Shown: positions 10,864-19,241 of the stretch, piece after piece
How positions within the stretch are numbered: the first letter of the stretch is position 1
How the letters are laid out: every line of letters starts with the position of its first letter
Assembly (NCBI GenBank): GCA_022771805.1
Contig: JALELM010000014.1
Span: 24,001-76,120 of the forward strand
Source of the DNA: Veillonellaceae bacterium
Lineage (GTDB): Bacteria > Bacillota > Negativicutes > Veillonellales > Negativicoccaceae
DNA: 52,120 nucleotides
Direction: 5' to 3'
Made by a program: the position numbers and the translations under genes
The notes under the pieces: model-generated
Databases searched by the model: none
What the model was told of the DNA's origin: nothing
What the model saw: only the letters and a program-made list of their open reading frames with translations

Positions 10864-11780
10864 GTTGGAACTGGAATTTGGTGAGCTATCGCAAGATCTG
10901 GTTCACACTTTCGACTCTCATCGTTCTTCCCTGTATTGCGGCGATTGTGATCTTCGGCTTCAACTGGGGGATCGATTTCACGGGCGGTACCATTTTGGAT
11001 CTGCATTTCAATCAGCCGGTGTCCGTTGCGCAGGTGCGTGATGTATTGGCGAAAGACGATTTGCAGGGTGCCACGATTCAGCTGACGGGCAGCACGGATA
11101 ACGAAACCGGTCAGGATATCATGATTCGGACACATAATCTGACGGCGGAAGAAGCGAACGCGGTCGTCGTGCACGCCAATGATGCGTTCGGGCAGGTGGA
11201 TGTGCGCCGGATCGAGTCGGTAGGGGCGGTCATCGGCTCGGAAGTTACCGAACATGCCATTTTGAACCTGTTGGTGGCATTTGCCGCGTTGGTCGCTTAT
11301 ATTTCCTATCGTTTCGAGTATCGGATCGGGCTTTCCTGTATTGCCGCCATTACGCACGATATTTTAGTCGTGCTCGGCGCCTTTGCGTTTTTCCAATTGG
11401 AAGTGGACGCATCTTTCCTGGCGGCTATTTTGACGGTTATCGGCTATTCGATGAACGAGTCGGTCGTTATCTTTGACCGCGTGCGTGAAAATCTGCGGAC
11501 GCATCGCAAGACGGATTCGTTCGAAACATTGGCCAATGACAGTATCCGGCAGAGTATCACGCGCAGCTTCTACACGCTGTTCACGGTATTGTTCGCCGTC
11601 GGTTCGCTGTACTTTTTCGGCGGCGAGACGACGAAAAATTTTGCGTTGGTCATGCTGATCGGTTTTATCAGCGGTGCGTATTCGTCTCTGTGTATCGCCA
11701 CGTCGCTCTGGGCGGTTTGGCGGAATTATGACGGTAAACGGCATAACAGTGTACGAACCCGTCCGCGGACGACTGCATAA
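10860..11780 (+). CDS. secF: Protein translocase subunit SecF
   Basis: A 306-aa six-helix partner of SecD. Recognisable parts are FNWGIDFTGGTILDL after the first helix, IGSEVTEHAILNL, and the C-terminal GYSMNESVVIFDRVRENLR block. ATG overlaps the secD stop by 4 nt, so translation is probably coupled. A strong palindromic terminator follows. Confidence 0.97.
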   Translation: MSWNWNLVSYRKIWFTLSTLIVLPCIAAIVIFGFNWGIDFTGGTILDLHFNQPVSVAQVRDVLAKDDLQGATIQLTGSTDNETGQDIMIRTHNLTAEEANAVVVHANDAFGQVDVRRIESVGAVIGSEVTEHAILNLLVAFAALVAYISYRFEYRIGLSCIAAITHDILVVLGAFAFFQLEVDASFLAAILTVIGYSMNESVVIFDRVRENLRTHRKTDSFETLANDSIRQSITRSFYTLFTVLFAVGSLYFFGGETTKNFALVMLIGFISGAYSSLCIATSLWAVWRNYDGKRHNSVRTRPRTTA

Positions 11781-11787
11781 GCATAAT

Positions 11788-11823
11788 AAAAACTTCCGAA
11801 AGCAATTGCTTTCGGAAGTTTTT
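11788..11823. terminator. Bidirectional terminator between secF and the DJ-1-like gene
   Basis: A near-perfect palindrome: stem AACTTCCGAAAGC / GCTTTCGGAAGTT around AATT, with A and T runs on either side. It can serve secF on the plus strand and the convergent DJ-1-like gene on the minus strand. Confidence 0.92.
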
Positions 11824-11843
11824 TGTGTGAAGTTTGCCGCGCT

Positions 11844-12431
11844 TCAGATGAAACAGCTGCAGTCCTGCAATGCGGCGCGCACGCGACTGAAAAGAATCTG
11901 TTCGGCCACTTCAGCGGCTTTCTCTTCGCCGGCCAGGTAACGAATGATGGCCAAAGCAAAGAACGGTGCCGTCAGCGGACCGCGGCCGGTGATGACATTG
12001 CGGTCGATATGGACGATCTCTTCATGTGCCTGTTTGAAGCCGACCGCTTCTTCGCAGCCCGGATAGCAGACACCCTCGATTTCGCCGGCGATGCCTGCCG
12101 CCTGCAGCACGATGGGACCGGCACAAATCGATGCGACGAGTTTTCCTTCTTCATAGAAGGCGCGTACGGTTTCCGTCACGCGTTTGTCGGCGGCCAGCGC
12201 TTCGGCACCGGGATAACCGCCGGGAGTCACCAGCGCATCGTAGTCGGCGGGGCGGATATCTTCCCATAATTTGTCCGCCCGAATGATGACACCGTGATCG
12301 CCGACCGTGTCCGGCGTACCGACGGTGGACACGATATCGGTCGGAATACCGGCACGGCGCAGGTAGGTGACGACGAGCAGGGCTTCCGTTTCCTCGTAGC
12401 CCTTGCTGAACAGAACCATTACTTTTTTCAT
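11844..12431 (-). CDS. DJ-1/PfpI family protein
   Basis: A 195-aa protein of the DJ-1/ThiJ/PfpI superfamily. It starts MKKVMVLFSKGYEETEALL, contains the conserved Glu of GYEETEA and the nucleophile-elbow Cys in ASICAGP (about residue 103), followed by GRGP. Members include glyoxalase III/deglycase and stress proteins; the precise role is not readable. The start at 12431 is chosen over upstream in-frame GTG/ATG because GGAG at 12440-12443 is then eight bases away. It diverges from the cyclodeaminase-like gene. Confidence 0.88.
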   Translation of the reverse strand: MKKVMVLFSKGYEETEALLVVTYLRRAGIPTDIVSTVGTPDTVGDHGVIIRADKLWEDIRPADYDALVTPGGYPGAEALAADKRVTETVRAFYEEGKLVASICAGPIVLQAAGIAGEIEGVCYPGCEEAVGFKQAHEEIVHIDRNVITGRGPLTAPFFALAIIRYLAGEEKAAEVAEQILFSRVRAALQDCSCFI

Positions 12432-12457
12432 ACACATCACTCCTTCTTTACTTTATT

Positions 12458-12463
12458 ATTATA
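12458..12463 (-). promoter_or_regulatory. Probable -10 box for the DJ-1-like gene
   Basis: Minus-strand TATAAT with a TGC extension, 27 bp before the start codon. No clear -35 box. Confidence 0.45.
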
Positions 12464-12476
12464 GCATATGGCACGA

Positions 12477-12505
12477 TTGCGCTGATGTCTCGGCTGTGTC
12501 ATAAT
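12477..12505 (+). promoter_or_regulatory. Probable promoter for the cyclodeaminase-like gene
   Basis: TTGCGC, 17-bp spacer, CATAAT, 19 bp before the start codon region. It is back to back with the minus-strand promoter. Confidence 0.5.
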
Positions 12506-12524
12506 ACGGGCAGGAGGAATAGTT

Positions 12525-13130
12525 ATGATGCAGGAATGGAGTTTGCGCGAATTCTGTGCGGCGCTGGCCTCTTCACAGCCTACACCGGGCGGCGGTCCGG
12601 CTTCGGCGGCGGTCGGCGCACAGGCGGCCGCTTTGGCGGAAATGGTGGCACAGATCACGCGAAAGAACAAAAAATTTGCCGCCGTCCATGCCGAGATGGA
12701 TGCGATCAGCTCTCGCTGCGCCGACTTGCGGGCGGAGCTTCTGGCGGCGATGGAGCGGGATGCGGCGGCCTTCGCCGAATTAATGCGTTGCTGGCGTTTG
12801 CCGCAGGAAGATCCCGCACGGGAGGAGCAATTGACGCGAGCCACCTATGCGGCGGCGGAGGCACCGCTGGCCATTGCGCGGACGGCGGCACGCATTTTCC
12901 CCGAGGCGGCAGCAGTACTGCGGCATGGTACGCCGGCGGCGGCTTCGGACGGAGCCTTGGCCGTATTATTTGCGGCGGCCGCAATCCGAGGTGCGCTGTA
13001 CAATGTGCGGATCAATCTCGCCGTGCTGGCACCGACGGCGCAAACCGAGGAGTTGGCGGCGGCGGCAGCGGAGTTGGAGACCGCGGCGGCGGAGGAGGAA
13101 AAAAGGCTGCTGCCTTTGGCGAAGATATAG
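12525..13130 (+). CDS. Cyclodeaminase/cyclohydrolase family protein (FchA/FTCD-type)
   Basis: A 201-aa, alanine-rich, all-helical protein. The N-terminal block FCAALASSQPTPGGGPASA is the hallmark of formiminotetrahydrofolate cyclodeaminase and the related methenyl-THF cyclohydrolase FchA. The second motif ALYNVRINL (about 163-171) is also typical. It would act on one-carbon folate derivatives. No histidine degradation genes or folate operon surround it, so which reaction it performs is open. ATG 12525 follows GGAGGAATAGTT. Confidence 0.87.
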   Translation: MMQEWSLREFCAALASSQPTPGGGPASAAVGAQAAALAEMVAQITRKNKKFAAVHAEMDAISSRCADLRAELLAAMERDAAAFAELMRCWRLPQEDPAREEQLTRATYAAAEAPLAIARTAARIFPEAAAVLRHGTPAAASDGALAVLFAAAAIRGALYNVRINLAVLAPTAQTEELAAAAAELETAAAEEEKRLLPLAKI

Positions 13131-13195
13131 GTATTTATGGTACTTGTAAATTTCCACGGACTTTTTTCCAATGCGGTGCTCCGAGGGATCTGTGG

Positions 13196-13201
13196 TATAA
13201 T
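13196..13201 (+). promoter_or_regulatory. -10 box for the OmpH-like gene
   Basis: TATAAT with TGG directly upstream (extended -10), 61 bp before the OmpH-like start codon. Confidence 0.55.
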
Positions 13202-13262
13202 ACGTGTATAGCCATTCTTGGCAAGGCCTGCGGGTCGAGTGAATAATGAGGAGGACTCAACT

Positions 13263-13709
13263 ATGGTTAAAACAGCAATGATGACGGCCGCTTTGGCGGT
13301 AGGCACTTTGGTCGGAGCGGCAGCTGCCGATATCGGCGTAGTAGATTTTGATCTGGCGGCACAATCGCACCCGCAATACGCAGCAATGCGGCAGCAGGCG
13401 CAGAAAGTGGAGCGGGAATATGCGCCGCGCCTGGAAGCGATGCAAACAGATCTCGGCGGTATGAAAACCGATGCCGATCGCGAAGCCGCTGTACAAGACA
13501 AGTATCAAGCATTGATTGAAAGCTTCCTGAAGGCTCGCAATCAGGTAATGGCGCCGGTAATGGGCGATGTGGAAAAAGCGGTGGAAGCGGTTCGTGCGGA
13601 AAAGAAATTGGTTGCCGTAATGGATGTGCCGGTTTCCATTGTAGTAAAAGACGCAAAGACGGAAGTCGTCGATGTGACTCCGCTCGTCCAGCAGAAATTG
13701 AAAAAATAA
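13263..13709 (+). CDS. OmpH/Skp-like periplasmic chaperone
   Basis: A 148-aa exported protein with a signal peptide (about 1-21, ending GAAAAD), then IGVVDFDLAAQSHPQY, the typical first strand of OmpH/Skp, and a long charged helix region (about 40-110) expected to form the tentacle-like coiled coil. Skp-type chaperones carry outer-membrane proteins across the periplasm, which fits a diderm Firmicute. It is a single gene with its own promoter and terminator. ATG 13263 is chosen because upstream codons would spoil the signal peptide. Confidence 0.85.
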   Translation: MVKTAMMTAALAVGTLVGAAAADIGVVDFDLAAQSHPQYAAMRQQAQKVEREYAPRLEAMQTDLGGMKTDADREAAVQDKYQALIESFLKARNQVMAPVMGDVEKAVEAVRAEKKLVAVMDVPVSIVVKDAKTEVVDVTPLVQQKLKK

Positions 13710-13715
13710 GTGCAG

Positions 13716-13742
13716 AAAACTCCGCTGCGGCGGAGTTTTTTC
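13716..13742 (+). terminator. Rho-independent terminator after the OmpH-like gene
   Basis: Perfect 10-bp stem AAAACTCCGC / GCGGAGTTTT with loop TGCG and a T run. Confidence 0.92.
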
Positions 13743-13910
13743 TTGCCCAAAATAAAGCCGCCGGCGGAGCTTTTTGCCTAAACCGTTCATCGGGGAGGTT
13801 TCGTTTGCAAACGTTCGCGGCAAGGCGAATGTTTTTTAGTTTTACAGGAAGAAAAGCGATGAAAACGGACGGAATTTATGGTATCCTAAAGGAGAAAGAG
13901 AGGTGGGCAC

Positions 13911-14744
13911 ATGCTCAAAATACGACGCGTGGAACGGATTGCGGCATTGGCCAAAATGCTGGTCGACCGGCCGCAGGAACTGTTGCCCTTGTCTTTTTTT
14001 TGTGAGTATTTCGGCATTGCCAAATCAACCCTGAGTGAAGATATCCTGTCCGTCCGGCGTTCGTTTGCGCTGTTCCGGCTGGGCGTCGTGGAGACGGTGT
14101 ACGGGGCGGCCGGCGGTGTGCGCTACATCCCGTATCGGGAGGGAGAGGCGGCCAATCGCGTGCTGACGGAAATCGCCGCCCGCCTGACGGCGGACGAACG
14201 GATCATTCCCGGCGGCTTTTTGTATATGTCCGATATTTTATATGATTGGCGTTTGATGAATGCGGTCGGCGAAATTTTTATGACACGTTTTGCCGCGCTG
14301 CGCCCGGATTGCATCATGACGGTGGAAACCAAGGGTATTTTACCGGCGATGATGGTCGCCCGCGCTTTCAACAAGCCTCTTGTGATCGCCCGCCGGGACA
14401 GCCGTGTGACGGAAGGTTCGGCGTTGAGTATTAATTATGTTTCCGGTTCGACGAAACGGATTCAGACCATGTCGCTGACGAAGCGCGCGTTGGCGCCCGG
14501 ACGACGAGTATTGATCATTGATGATTTTATGAAGGCCGGCGGTACCGCAAAAGGTATGCGGGAGTTGGTGCGTGAATCCGGCTCCGAAGCGGTCGGTGTC
14601 GGCGTGCTGGTAGCCACCGCGGAGCCGGAACGGAAGCTGGTCGAGGCGTATATGCCGCTGTTGGTGTTGCGTGAGGTCAATGAGGAAGCGCGGCGAGTGC
14701 GGGTCGAGCCGCAGCTGCTGGCAAAGGAGGCGGAGCATGAGTAA
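13911..14744 (+). CDS. purR: Purine operon repressor PurR (Gram-positive type)
   Basis: A 277-aa regulator with an N-terminal winged helix (about 1-75, with FGIAKSTLSEDI) fused to a phosphoribosyltransferase-like domain. The PRPP-binding loop is VLIIDDFMKAGGT (about 200-212). In Bacillus, PurR represses purine genes and is released by PRPP. Here it leads purR-glmU-prs-pth, and prs makes PRPP, the effector. ATG 13911 follows GAGAGGTGGGCAC. The glmU start lies inside its last codons. Confidence 0.95.
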   Translation: MLKIRRVERIAALAKMLVDRPQELLPLSFFCEYFGIAKSTLSEDILSVRRSFALFRLGVVETVYGAAGGVRYIPYREGEAANRVLTEIAARLTADERIIPGGFLYMSDILYDWRLMNAVGEIFMTRFAALRPDCIMTVETKGILPAMMVARAFNKPLVIARRDSRVTEGSALSINYVSGSTKRIQTMSLTKRALAPGRRVLIIDDFMKAGGTAKGMRELVRESGSEAVGVGVLVATAEPERKLVEAYMPLLVLREVNEEARRVRVEPQLLAKEAEHE

Positions 14745-16107
14745 ATGGGCGGCGGCGGTGCTGGCGGCCGGTAAAGGAACGCGGATGAAGTCGCGCTTGC
14801 CGAAGGTACTGCATCCGGTCGGCGGCAAACCGATGGTGGCGCGGGTACTGGCGACGGCAAAGGCCGCGGGTGTCGAAGAAACCGCGGTGATTATCGGTTT
14901 CGGCGGTGAAGAAGTGCGGGCGGCCTTGGGTGATGAATATCACTATGTCGTGCAGGCGGAGCAGCTCGGTACGGGGCATGCGGTGCGGCTGGCGGAAGAT
15001 GCCTTGCGCGAGGCGGAGACGGTGCTGGTCATTTGCGGCGATACGCCGCTGTTGCGTACGGAAACGATCCGGCAGCTGTATGACGCACACCGGGAAGCCG
15101 GTGCGGCGGCGACGATCCTGACGACGGTGATGCCGGATGCGACCGGTTACGGCCGGATTATTCGCGACGACAAGGGAGCCGTCCTGCGGATCGTGGAGGA
15201 AAAGGATGCCGACGCTTCCGAGCGGGCGGTGCGGGAAGTCAACACGGGAACCTATTGTTTTGCCGGGCGGCAGCTTTGGGAGAAATTGGCGGCGATTACC
15301 TGCGATAACGCCCAAGGAGAATACTATCTGACGGATGTCATCGCTCTGCTCGTCGCCGCCGGCGAGACGGTGGCCGCAGTGGTCGCCGAAGATTCTGCCG
15401 AAACGCTTGGAGTAAACTCCCGCGCCCAACTGGCGGAAGCGGAAGCGATCCTGCGCCGGCGCAAGGTGGCGGAACTGCTGGCGGCCGGCGTGACCTGCAT
15501 CGATCCGGAACGGGTATATGCGGATGACGAGGTAACGGTCGGCGCGGATACGGTCTTGGAGCCGGGGGTCATCCTGCGCGGACGGACACACATCGGCCCG
15601 AATTGCCGGATCGGCCCGGATACGGAGCTCGTCGATACGGTTGTCGGCGAGGACAGCCGCGTGCATCGCACCTACGCGCATGAGGTCACCGTCGGCGCGC
15701 GGGCGCAAATCGGCCCGTACGTACACCTGCGGCCGGGAACGGAGCTGGCGGCGGATGTGAAGGTGGGCAATTTCGTCGAAGTGAAAAACAGCCGTGTCGG
15801 CGCCGGTACGAAATTCCCGCACTTGAGCTATATCGGCGACAGCGATGTGGGCGGCGGTGTGAATGTCGGCTGCGGTACGATCACGGTGAACTATGATGGC
15901 GTGCACAAACACCGAACGACTATCGGCGACGGTGCGTTTGTCGGCTGCAACACGAATTTGGTCGCGCCGGTCACGGTCGGGGCGGATGCGTACGTGGGAG
16001 CCGGCTCCACCATTACGAAAGACGTACCTCCGGCGGCCTTGGCAGTCGGACGGAGTCGGCAAATTATCAAAGAAAATTGGGTCAAAAAAACGGTGGAAAG
16101 GGACTAA
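14737..16107 (+). CDS. glmU: Bifunctional GlmU: GlcNAc-1-P uridyltransferase and GlcN-1-P acetyltransferase
   Basis: A 456-aa two-domain enzyme. The N-terminal uridyltransferase has LAAGKGTRMKS (about 8-18) and GTGHAV; the C-terminal left-handed beta helix acetyltransferase has repeated hexapeptides and GCGTITVNYDGVHKH. It makes UDP-GlcNAc for peptidoglycan and lipopolysaccharide. ATG 14737 overlaps purR by 8 nt and gives the family start MSKWAAAVLAAG. With glmM at 27300, two steps of UDP-GlcNAc synthesis are in this window. Confidence 0.97.
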   Translation: MSKWAAAVLAAGKGTRMKSRLPKVLHPVGGKPMVARVLATAKAAGVEETAVIIGFGGEEVRAALGDEYHYVVQAEQLGTGHAVRLAEDALREAETVLVICGDTPLLRTETIRQLYDAHREAGAAATILTTVMPDATGYGRIIRDDKGAVLRIVEEKDADASERAVREVNTGTYCFAGRQLWEKLAAITCDNAQGEYYLTDVIALLVAAGETVAAVVAEDSAETLGVNSRAQLAEAEAILRRRKVAELLAAGVTCIDPERVYADDEVTVGADTVLEPGVILRGRTHIGPNCRIGPDTELVDTVVGEDSRVHRTYAHEVTVGARAQIGPYVHLRPGTELAADVKVGNFVEVKNSRVGAGTKFPHLSYIGDSDVGGGVNVGCGTITVNYDGVHKHRTTIGDGAFVGCNTNLVAPVTVGADAYVGAGSTITKDVPPAALAVGRSRQIIKENWVKKTVERD

Positions 16108-16119
16108 GGAGTGGACAGA

Positions 16120-17073
16120 ATGGCTATTGAAACAGGCAACCAACTGAAGTTATTCTCGGGGACGGCGCATCCTGCGTTGGCACAGGAGGTGGCGGACTAC
16201 CTCGGCATCCCGCTCAGCGCGGCGTTTTGCGGTCGATTCAACAACGGTGAAATTCAAGTCATGATCGATGAAAGCGTGCGCGGCAAGGACGTATTTCTGA
16301 TCCAGCCGACGGGTACGCCGGCGAACGACAACCTGATGGAGCTGTTCATCATGGCGGATGCCATGAAACGCGCTTCCGCCCGGCATATCACCGCCGTAGT
16401 TCCTTACTACGGATATGCCCGCCAGGATCGCAAGACCCGCGGCCGCGAACCCATTACGGCCAAGCTCGTGGCGGATTTAATGGAGACGGCCGGGGTCACC
16501 CGCCTGGTCACCATCGACCTGCATGCGGGGCAGATTCAGGGCTTCTTCGATAAGCCGGTGGATCACCTGATGGCGGCCTCGATTCTCGCCCGGCACATCC
16601 GCAAGCAGAATCTCGAAGACCTGATCATCGTTTCGCCGGATCTCGGCGGCGTCACCCGGGCGCGTGATCTGGCAGACCGTGTGGGCGCGCCGATCGCCAT
16701 CATTGAAAAACGGCGCCCGCGGCCGGGAGTTGCGGAAGTGATGAACCTGATCGGGAGCGTGGAAGGAAAGAACTGTATCATCGTGGATGACATCGTCGAT
16801 ACGGCCGGTTCGCTTGTCGAAGGGGCGAAGGCATTGGCGCGCTTCGGCGCGAAATCCGTGCGGGCGGCCTGCACGCATCCCGTCTTGACGGCACCGGCGA
16901 CGGAACGTCTGGCAGCGTCCAATATTGAAGAACTGATCATTACGAACACGATCCCCGTCCCGGCGGAAAAACGCCTGCCGAAGATTACGGAACTCTCCGT
17001 TGCGCCGCTTTTGGGCGAAGCGATCATGCGTATCTTCCATAATATTTCGGTCAGCAAGTTGTTCGATAAATAA
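16120..17073 (+). CDS. prs: Ribose-phosphate pyrophosphokinase (PRPP synthetase)
   Basis: A 317-aa class I PRPP synthetase. The flexible-loop region YYGYARQDRKTRGREPIT, the DLHAGQIQGFFDKPVDHL segment and the PRPP site CIIVDDIVDTAGS are all present. It forms PRPP from ribose 5-phosphate and ATP. ATG 16120 is preferred to GTG 16111 because AAGGAG at 16106-16111 is then 8 bases away. Its position downstream of purR and glmU is common in Firmicutes. Confidence 0.97.
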   Translation: MAIETGNQLKLFSGTAHPALAQEVADYLGIPLSAAFCGRFNNGEIQVMIDESVRGKDVFLIQPTGTPANDNLMELFIMADAMKRASARHITAVVPYYGYARQDRKTRGREPITAKLVADLMETAGVTRLVTIDLHAGQIQGFFDKPVDHLMAASILARHIRKQNLEDLIIVSPDLGGVTRARDLADRVGAPIAIIEKRRPRPGVAEVMNLIGSVEGKNCIIVDDIVDTAGSLVEGAKALARFGAKSVRAACTHPVLTAPATERLAASNIEELIITNTIPVPAEKRLPKITELSVAPLLGEAIMRIFHNISVSKLFDK

Positions 17074-17082
17074 GGAGGCAGT

Positions 17083-17655
17083 TTGAAACTCATTGTCGGG
17101 CTGGGCAATCCCGGCGACAAATACGAGCGGACTCGCCACAATGTCGGTTTTCTCGCGGTGGACGGCTTGGCGGCGGAGCTGGGGGTGTATCGCTGGCGGG
17201 AAGAGCATGCGGCCTTGACGGCAAGCGTTACGATCGCCGGGGAGAAGGCGCTCCTGGTCAAGCCGCAGACTTTTATGAATTTGAGCGGCGATGCGGTAGG
17301 TGCTCTGTCCCGCTATTATAAAGTCGCGCCCGCAGATATTATCGTCATCTATGACGACATGGATCTGCCGGTCGGTCGGTTGCGAATTCGGGCGAAAGGA
17401 TCGGCCGGCGGCCACAACGGAATGAAGTCGGTCATTGCACATCTCGGCACGAATGTGTTTCCGCATGTGCGTATCGGTATCGGCAGGCCCCAACTCGGTC
17501 GGACGGTGATCGAGCATGTCCTGCTGCCGCCGCTGCCGACCGAACAGGCGGCCGTGACGGAGGCGATCGCCGCTGCCGGTAAGGTGGCGATCGCGATCTG
17601 CCGTGACGGTCTGGACTTGGCAATGAATCGGTTTAATCCGCTATACAGTCGTTGA
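17083..17655 (+). CDS. pth: Peptidyl-tRNA hydrolase
   Basis: A 190-aa enzyme that frees tRNA from prematurely released peptidyl-tRNA. Catalytic His and Asn are in GLGNPGDKYERTRHNVGF, and the second signature is GSAGGHNGMKSVI. The start is TTG 17083, six bases after AAGGAGG, giving KLIVGLGNPG directly after the initiator Met, as expected. It is the last gene of the purR-glmU-prs-pth cluster. Confidence 0.97.
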   Translation: MKLIVGLGNPGDKYERTRHNVGFLAVDGLAAELGVYRWREEHAALTASVTIAGEKALLVKPQTFMNLSGDAVGALSRYYKVAPADIIVIYDDMDLPVGRLRIRAKGSAGGHNGMKSVIAHLGTNVFPHVRIGIGRPQLGRTVIEHVLLPPLPTEQAAVTEAIAAAGKVAIAICRDGLDLAMNRFNPLYSR

Positions 17656-17659
17656 CCTA

Positions 17660-17689
17660 TTGACTAAATGCATGCATATGCGGTATAAT
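17660..17689 (+). promoter_or_regulatory. Strong promoter for the 65-aa gene
   Basis: TTGACT, 18-bp spacer, TATAAT, starting just after the pth stop. A second possible -35, TTGACC, lies at 17652-17657. The spacer holds the palindromic ATGCATGCAT. Confidence 0.75.
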
Positions 17690-17738
17690 GATTTAACTGC
17701 ATAAGGAACAATGCAAGAAAAATCAATAGGAGGGGGAC

Positions 17739-17936
17739 ATGAGCAGCATTCAAGCGCTGAGCAACAAGCTCGCCGTACTCGGTTATACCGGTTACGAAAT
17801 CGCGGAGCTGATTCGGTCCGTCACTCACGGTCGCAAATTGCAGACGTTGAGCGCAGCAAAGTTGCGCCGCGTTACGGACGTTTTGGAACAACACGTGCGG
17901 CTGGGAACCGAATTCGTTGCTACATACAGCAAATAA
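17739..17936 (+). CDS. Small conserved-looking protein of unknown function (65 aa)
   Basis: A 65-aa soluble protein, not recognised. It has its own consensus promoter, an AGGAGGGGG ribosome site seven bases before ATG, and a strong terminator, so it is very likely a real, well-expressed gene. Predicted secondary structure is helical, and it is rich in Leu, Ala and Arg/Lys (residues 28-50 basic: HGRKLQ, AAKLRRV). There is no Cys, no signal peptide and no membrane segment. Its 5' leader shares a 17-nt segment with the 16S rRNA leader at 52016. A nucleic-acid-binding role is possible but only a guess. Confidence 0.75.
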   Translation: MSSIQALSNKLAVLGYTGYEIAELIRSVTHGRKLQTLSAAKLRRVTDVLEQHVRLGTEFVATYSK

Positions 17937-17940
17937 CTGT

Positions 17941-17970
17941 AAAGTCTATGCCGCCGGCATAGACTTTTTC
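17941..17970 (+). terminator. Rho-independent terminator after the 65-aa gene
   Basis: 12-bp stem AAAGTCTATGCC / GGCATAGACTTT with loop GCC and a T run. Confidence 0.92.
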
Positions 17971-17989
17971 AAAAGGAGGATTACCCGCG

Positions 17990-18436
17990 ATGCTGAAAAA
18001 GATCGGGATATCCGTTAAAGCCGCTATTTTTAACGGCGACGAACTCTTGATTTTGCAAAAAAATGATCGCCAAAGTGATTATCCCTGGGAGTTTCCGGGC
18101 GGCGGTCTCCAATTCGGCGAAACCTTCCCGGAAGGTTTGCGGCGTGAAGTGCGGGAGGAGACCGGGCTGCAGGTGGAAATACTCGGGCCGCTCGGGACTT
18201 GGGACTATCGGCGCGAGCGCAATTACCATTTGACGGGGATGATCTTTGCCTGTCGGACGGCTTCGCGGGAAGTGCGTTTGTCGGAGGAACATCGGGAATA
18301 CCGCTGGGTTCGGCCGGCGGAACTCGGCGCGTATCCCTTGCAGGAATCGCTGCGCCGCGCTTTGGCGGAGATCGACCCGGCGGGCTTGGCGGAAGCGGCC
18401 GCCGTTGCGGCGTATTTGGCGGAGAAACGGTCATGA
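17990..18436 (+). CDS. Nudix hydrolase
   Basis: A 148-aa Nudix protein. The Nudix box GX5EX7REUXEEXGU is complete: it begins at GGLQFGETFPEG and continues through REVREETGLQV (about residues 37-62), with the catalytic Glu pair in REEXG. Such enzymes hydrolyse nucleoside diphosphates linked to another group. The substrate cannot be read. ATG 17990 follows AAAAGGAGG. It lies 79 nt before tmk, and an Arg-rich non-coding stretch separates them. Confidence 0.93.
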   Translation: MLKKIGISVKAAIFNGDELLILQKNDRQSDYPWEFPGGGLQFGETFPEGLRREVREETGLQVEILGPLGTWDYRRERNYHLTGMIFACRTASREVRLSEEHREYRWVRPAELGAYPLQESLRRALAEIDPAGLAEAAAVAAYLAEKRS

Positions 18437-18515
18437 TGCCGCGGCAGGGAGCGGGCAAGGTTTTCGGGAACGGCGGCAGCCGGCGCCGTGGTATATGTCG
18501 GCAGGAGGAACGGGC

Positions 18516-19196
18516 ATGAGCGGGAAATTGGTGGTGCTGGAAGGCGCGGACGGCAGCGGCAAGGCGACACAGGCGGCGCTGCTGGCGGAGCATCTGCGAG
18601 CGGACGGCGTCCGGGTGCGGCAGGTCACCTTTCCGAATTATGCGGGGGAAGCCTCCGCGCCGGTGCGGATGTACCTGGCGGGACGCTTCGGGACGAATCC
18701 GGAGGACGTCAATCCTTATGTCGCTTCGACTTTTTACGCGGTCGATCGCTTTGCCTCGTATCGTGAAGACTGGCGCGAGTTTTATGAAGCGGGCGGTGTC
18801 ATCATTGCCGATCGGTATGTGACGAGCAATATGGTACACCAGATGACGAAGTGTGCAACAGAAGCCGAGGCGAGGAAATTTCTCGCCTGGCTGGACGATT
18901 TCGAATATGAAAAATTTGAATTGCCGCGGCCGGATCGGGTCTGCCTGCTCGACATCCCGCTTGCCGTTTCCGCCGCGTTGCTGGCGGCTCGGCGGGAGCT
19001 GAAAGATGCGCGGGCGGAAAGCCGGGATATTCACGAACGCGATCGGGAATATTTACAGCGTTGCTATGCGGCGTATGATATGCTGGAGGCGAATTACGGC
19101 TGGATCCGTATCCGCTGTGCCGACGGCGAAGTATTACGCAGCCCGAAGGCCATTCATGCGGATGTCTATGCCGCCGTGCAAAGTATTTGTAAATAG
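18516..19196 (+). CDS. tmk: dTMP (thymidylate) kinase
   Basis: A 226-aa kinase that phosphorylates dTMP. The P-loop is EGADGSGKATQ (about 9-19), the DR motif is in IIADRYVTSN, and the lid region is in DARAESRDIHERD. It belongs to the slightly longer clostridial-type thymidylate kinases that keep GKATQ rather than GKTTQ. ATG 18516 follows GCAGGAGGAACGGGC and gives the family N-terminus SGKLVVLEG. It may be co-transcribed with the Nudix gene. Confidence 0.93.
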   Translation: MSGKLVVLEGADGSGKATQAALLAEHLRADGVRVRQVTFPNYAGEASAPVRMYLAGRFGTNPEDVNPYVASTFYAVDRFASYREDWREFYEAGGVIIADRYVTSNMVHQMTKCATEAEARKFLAWLDDFEYEKFELPRPDRVCLLDIPLAVSAALLAARRELKDARAESRDIHERDREYLQRCYAAYDMLEANYGWIRIRCADGEVLRSPKAIHADVYAAVQSICK

Positions 19197-19204
19197 CGAA
19201 AATA

Positions 19205-19236
19205 AAAAGACCGATTCCTTTGGGAGTCGGTCTTTT
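19205..19236. terminator. Bidirectional terminator between tmk and the isochorismatase gene
   Basis: Stem AAAAGACCGATTCC / GGGAGTCGGTCTTTT (one G:T pair) around TTT, flanked by A and T runs. It serves two convergent genes. Confidence 0.88.
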
Positions 19237-19241
19237 GTTGC

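Noticed and set aside
13754-13776. Second hairpin with T run after the OmpH-like terminator
   Set aside because: Pairing GCCGCC/GGCGG has a bulge of two bases and the stem is weak next to the strong terminator just before it; not convincing as a separate element.
14677-16143. A 488-codon minus-strand frame opposite glmU
   Set aside because: Shadow of glmU: no start signal and an Arg/His-rich composition with no recognisable domain.
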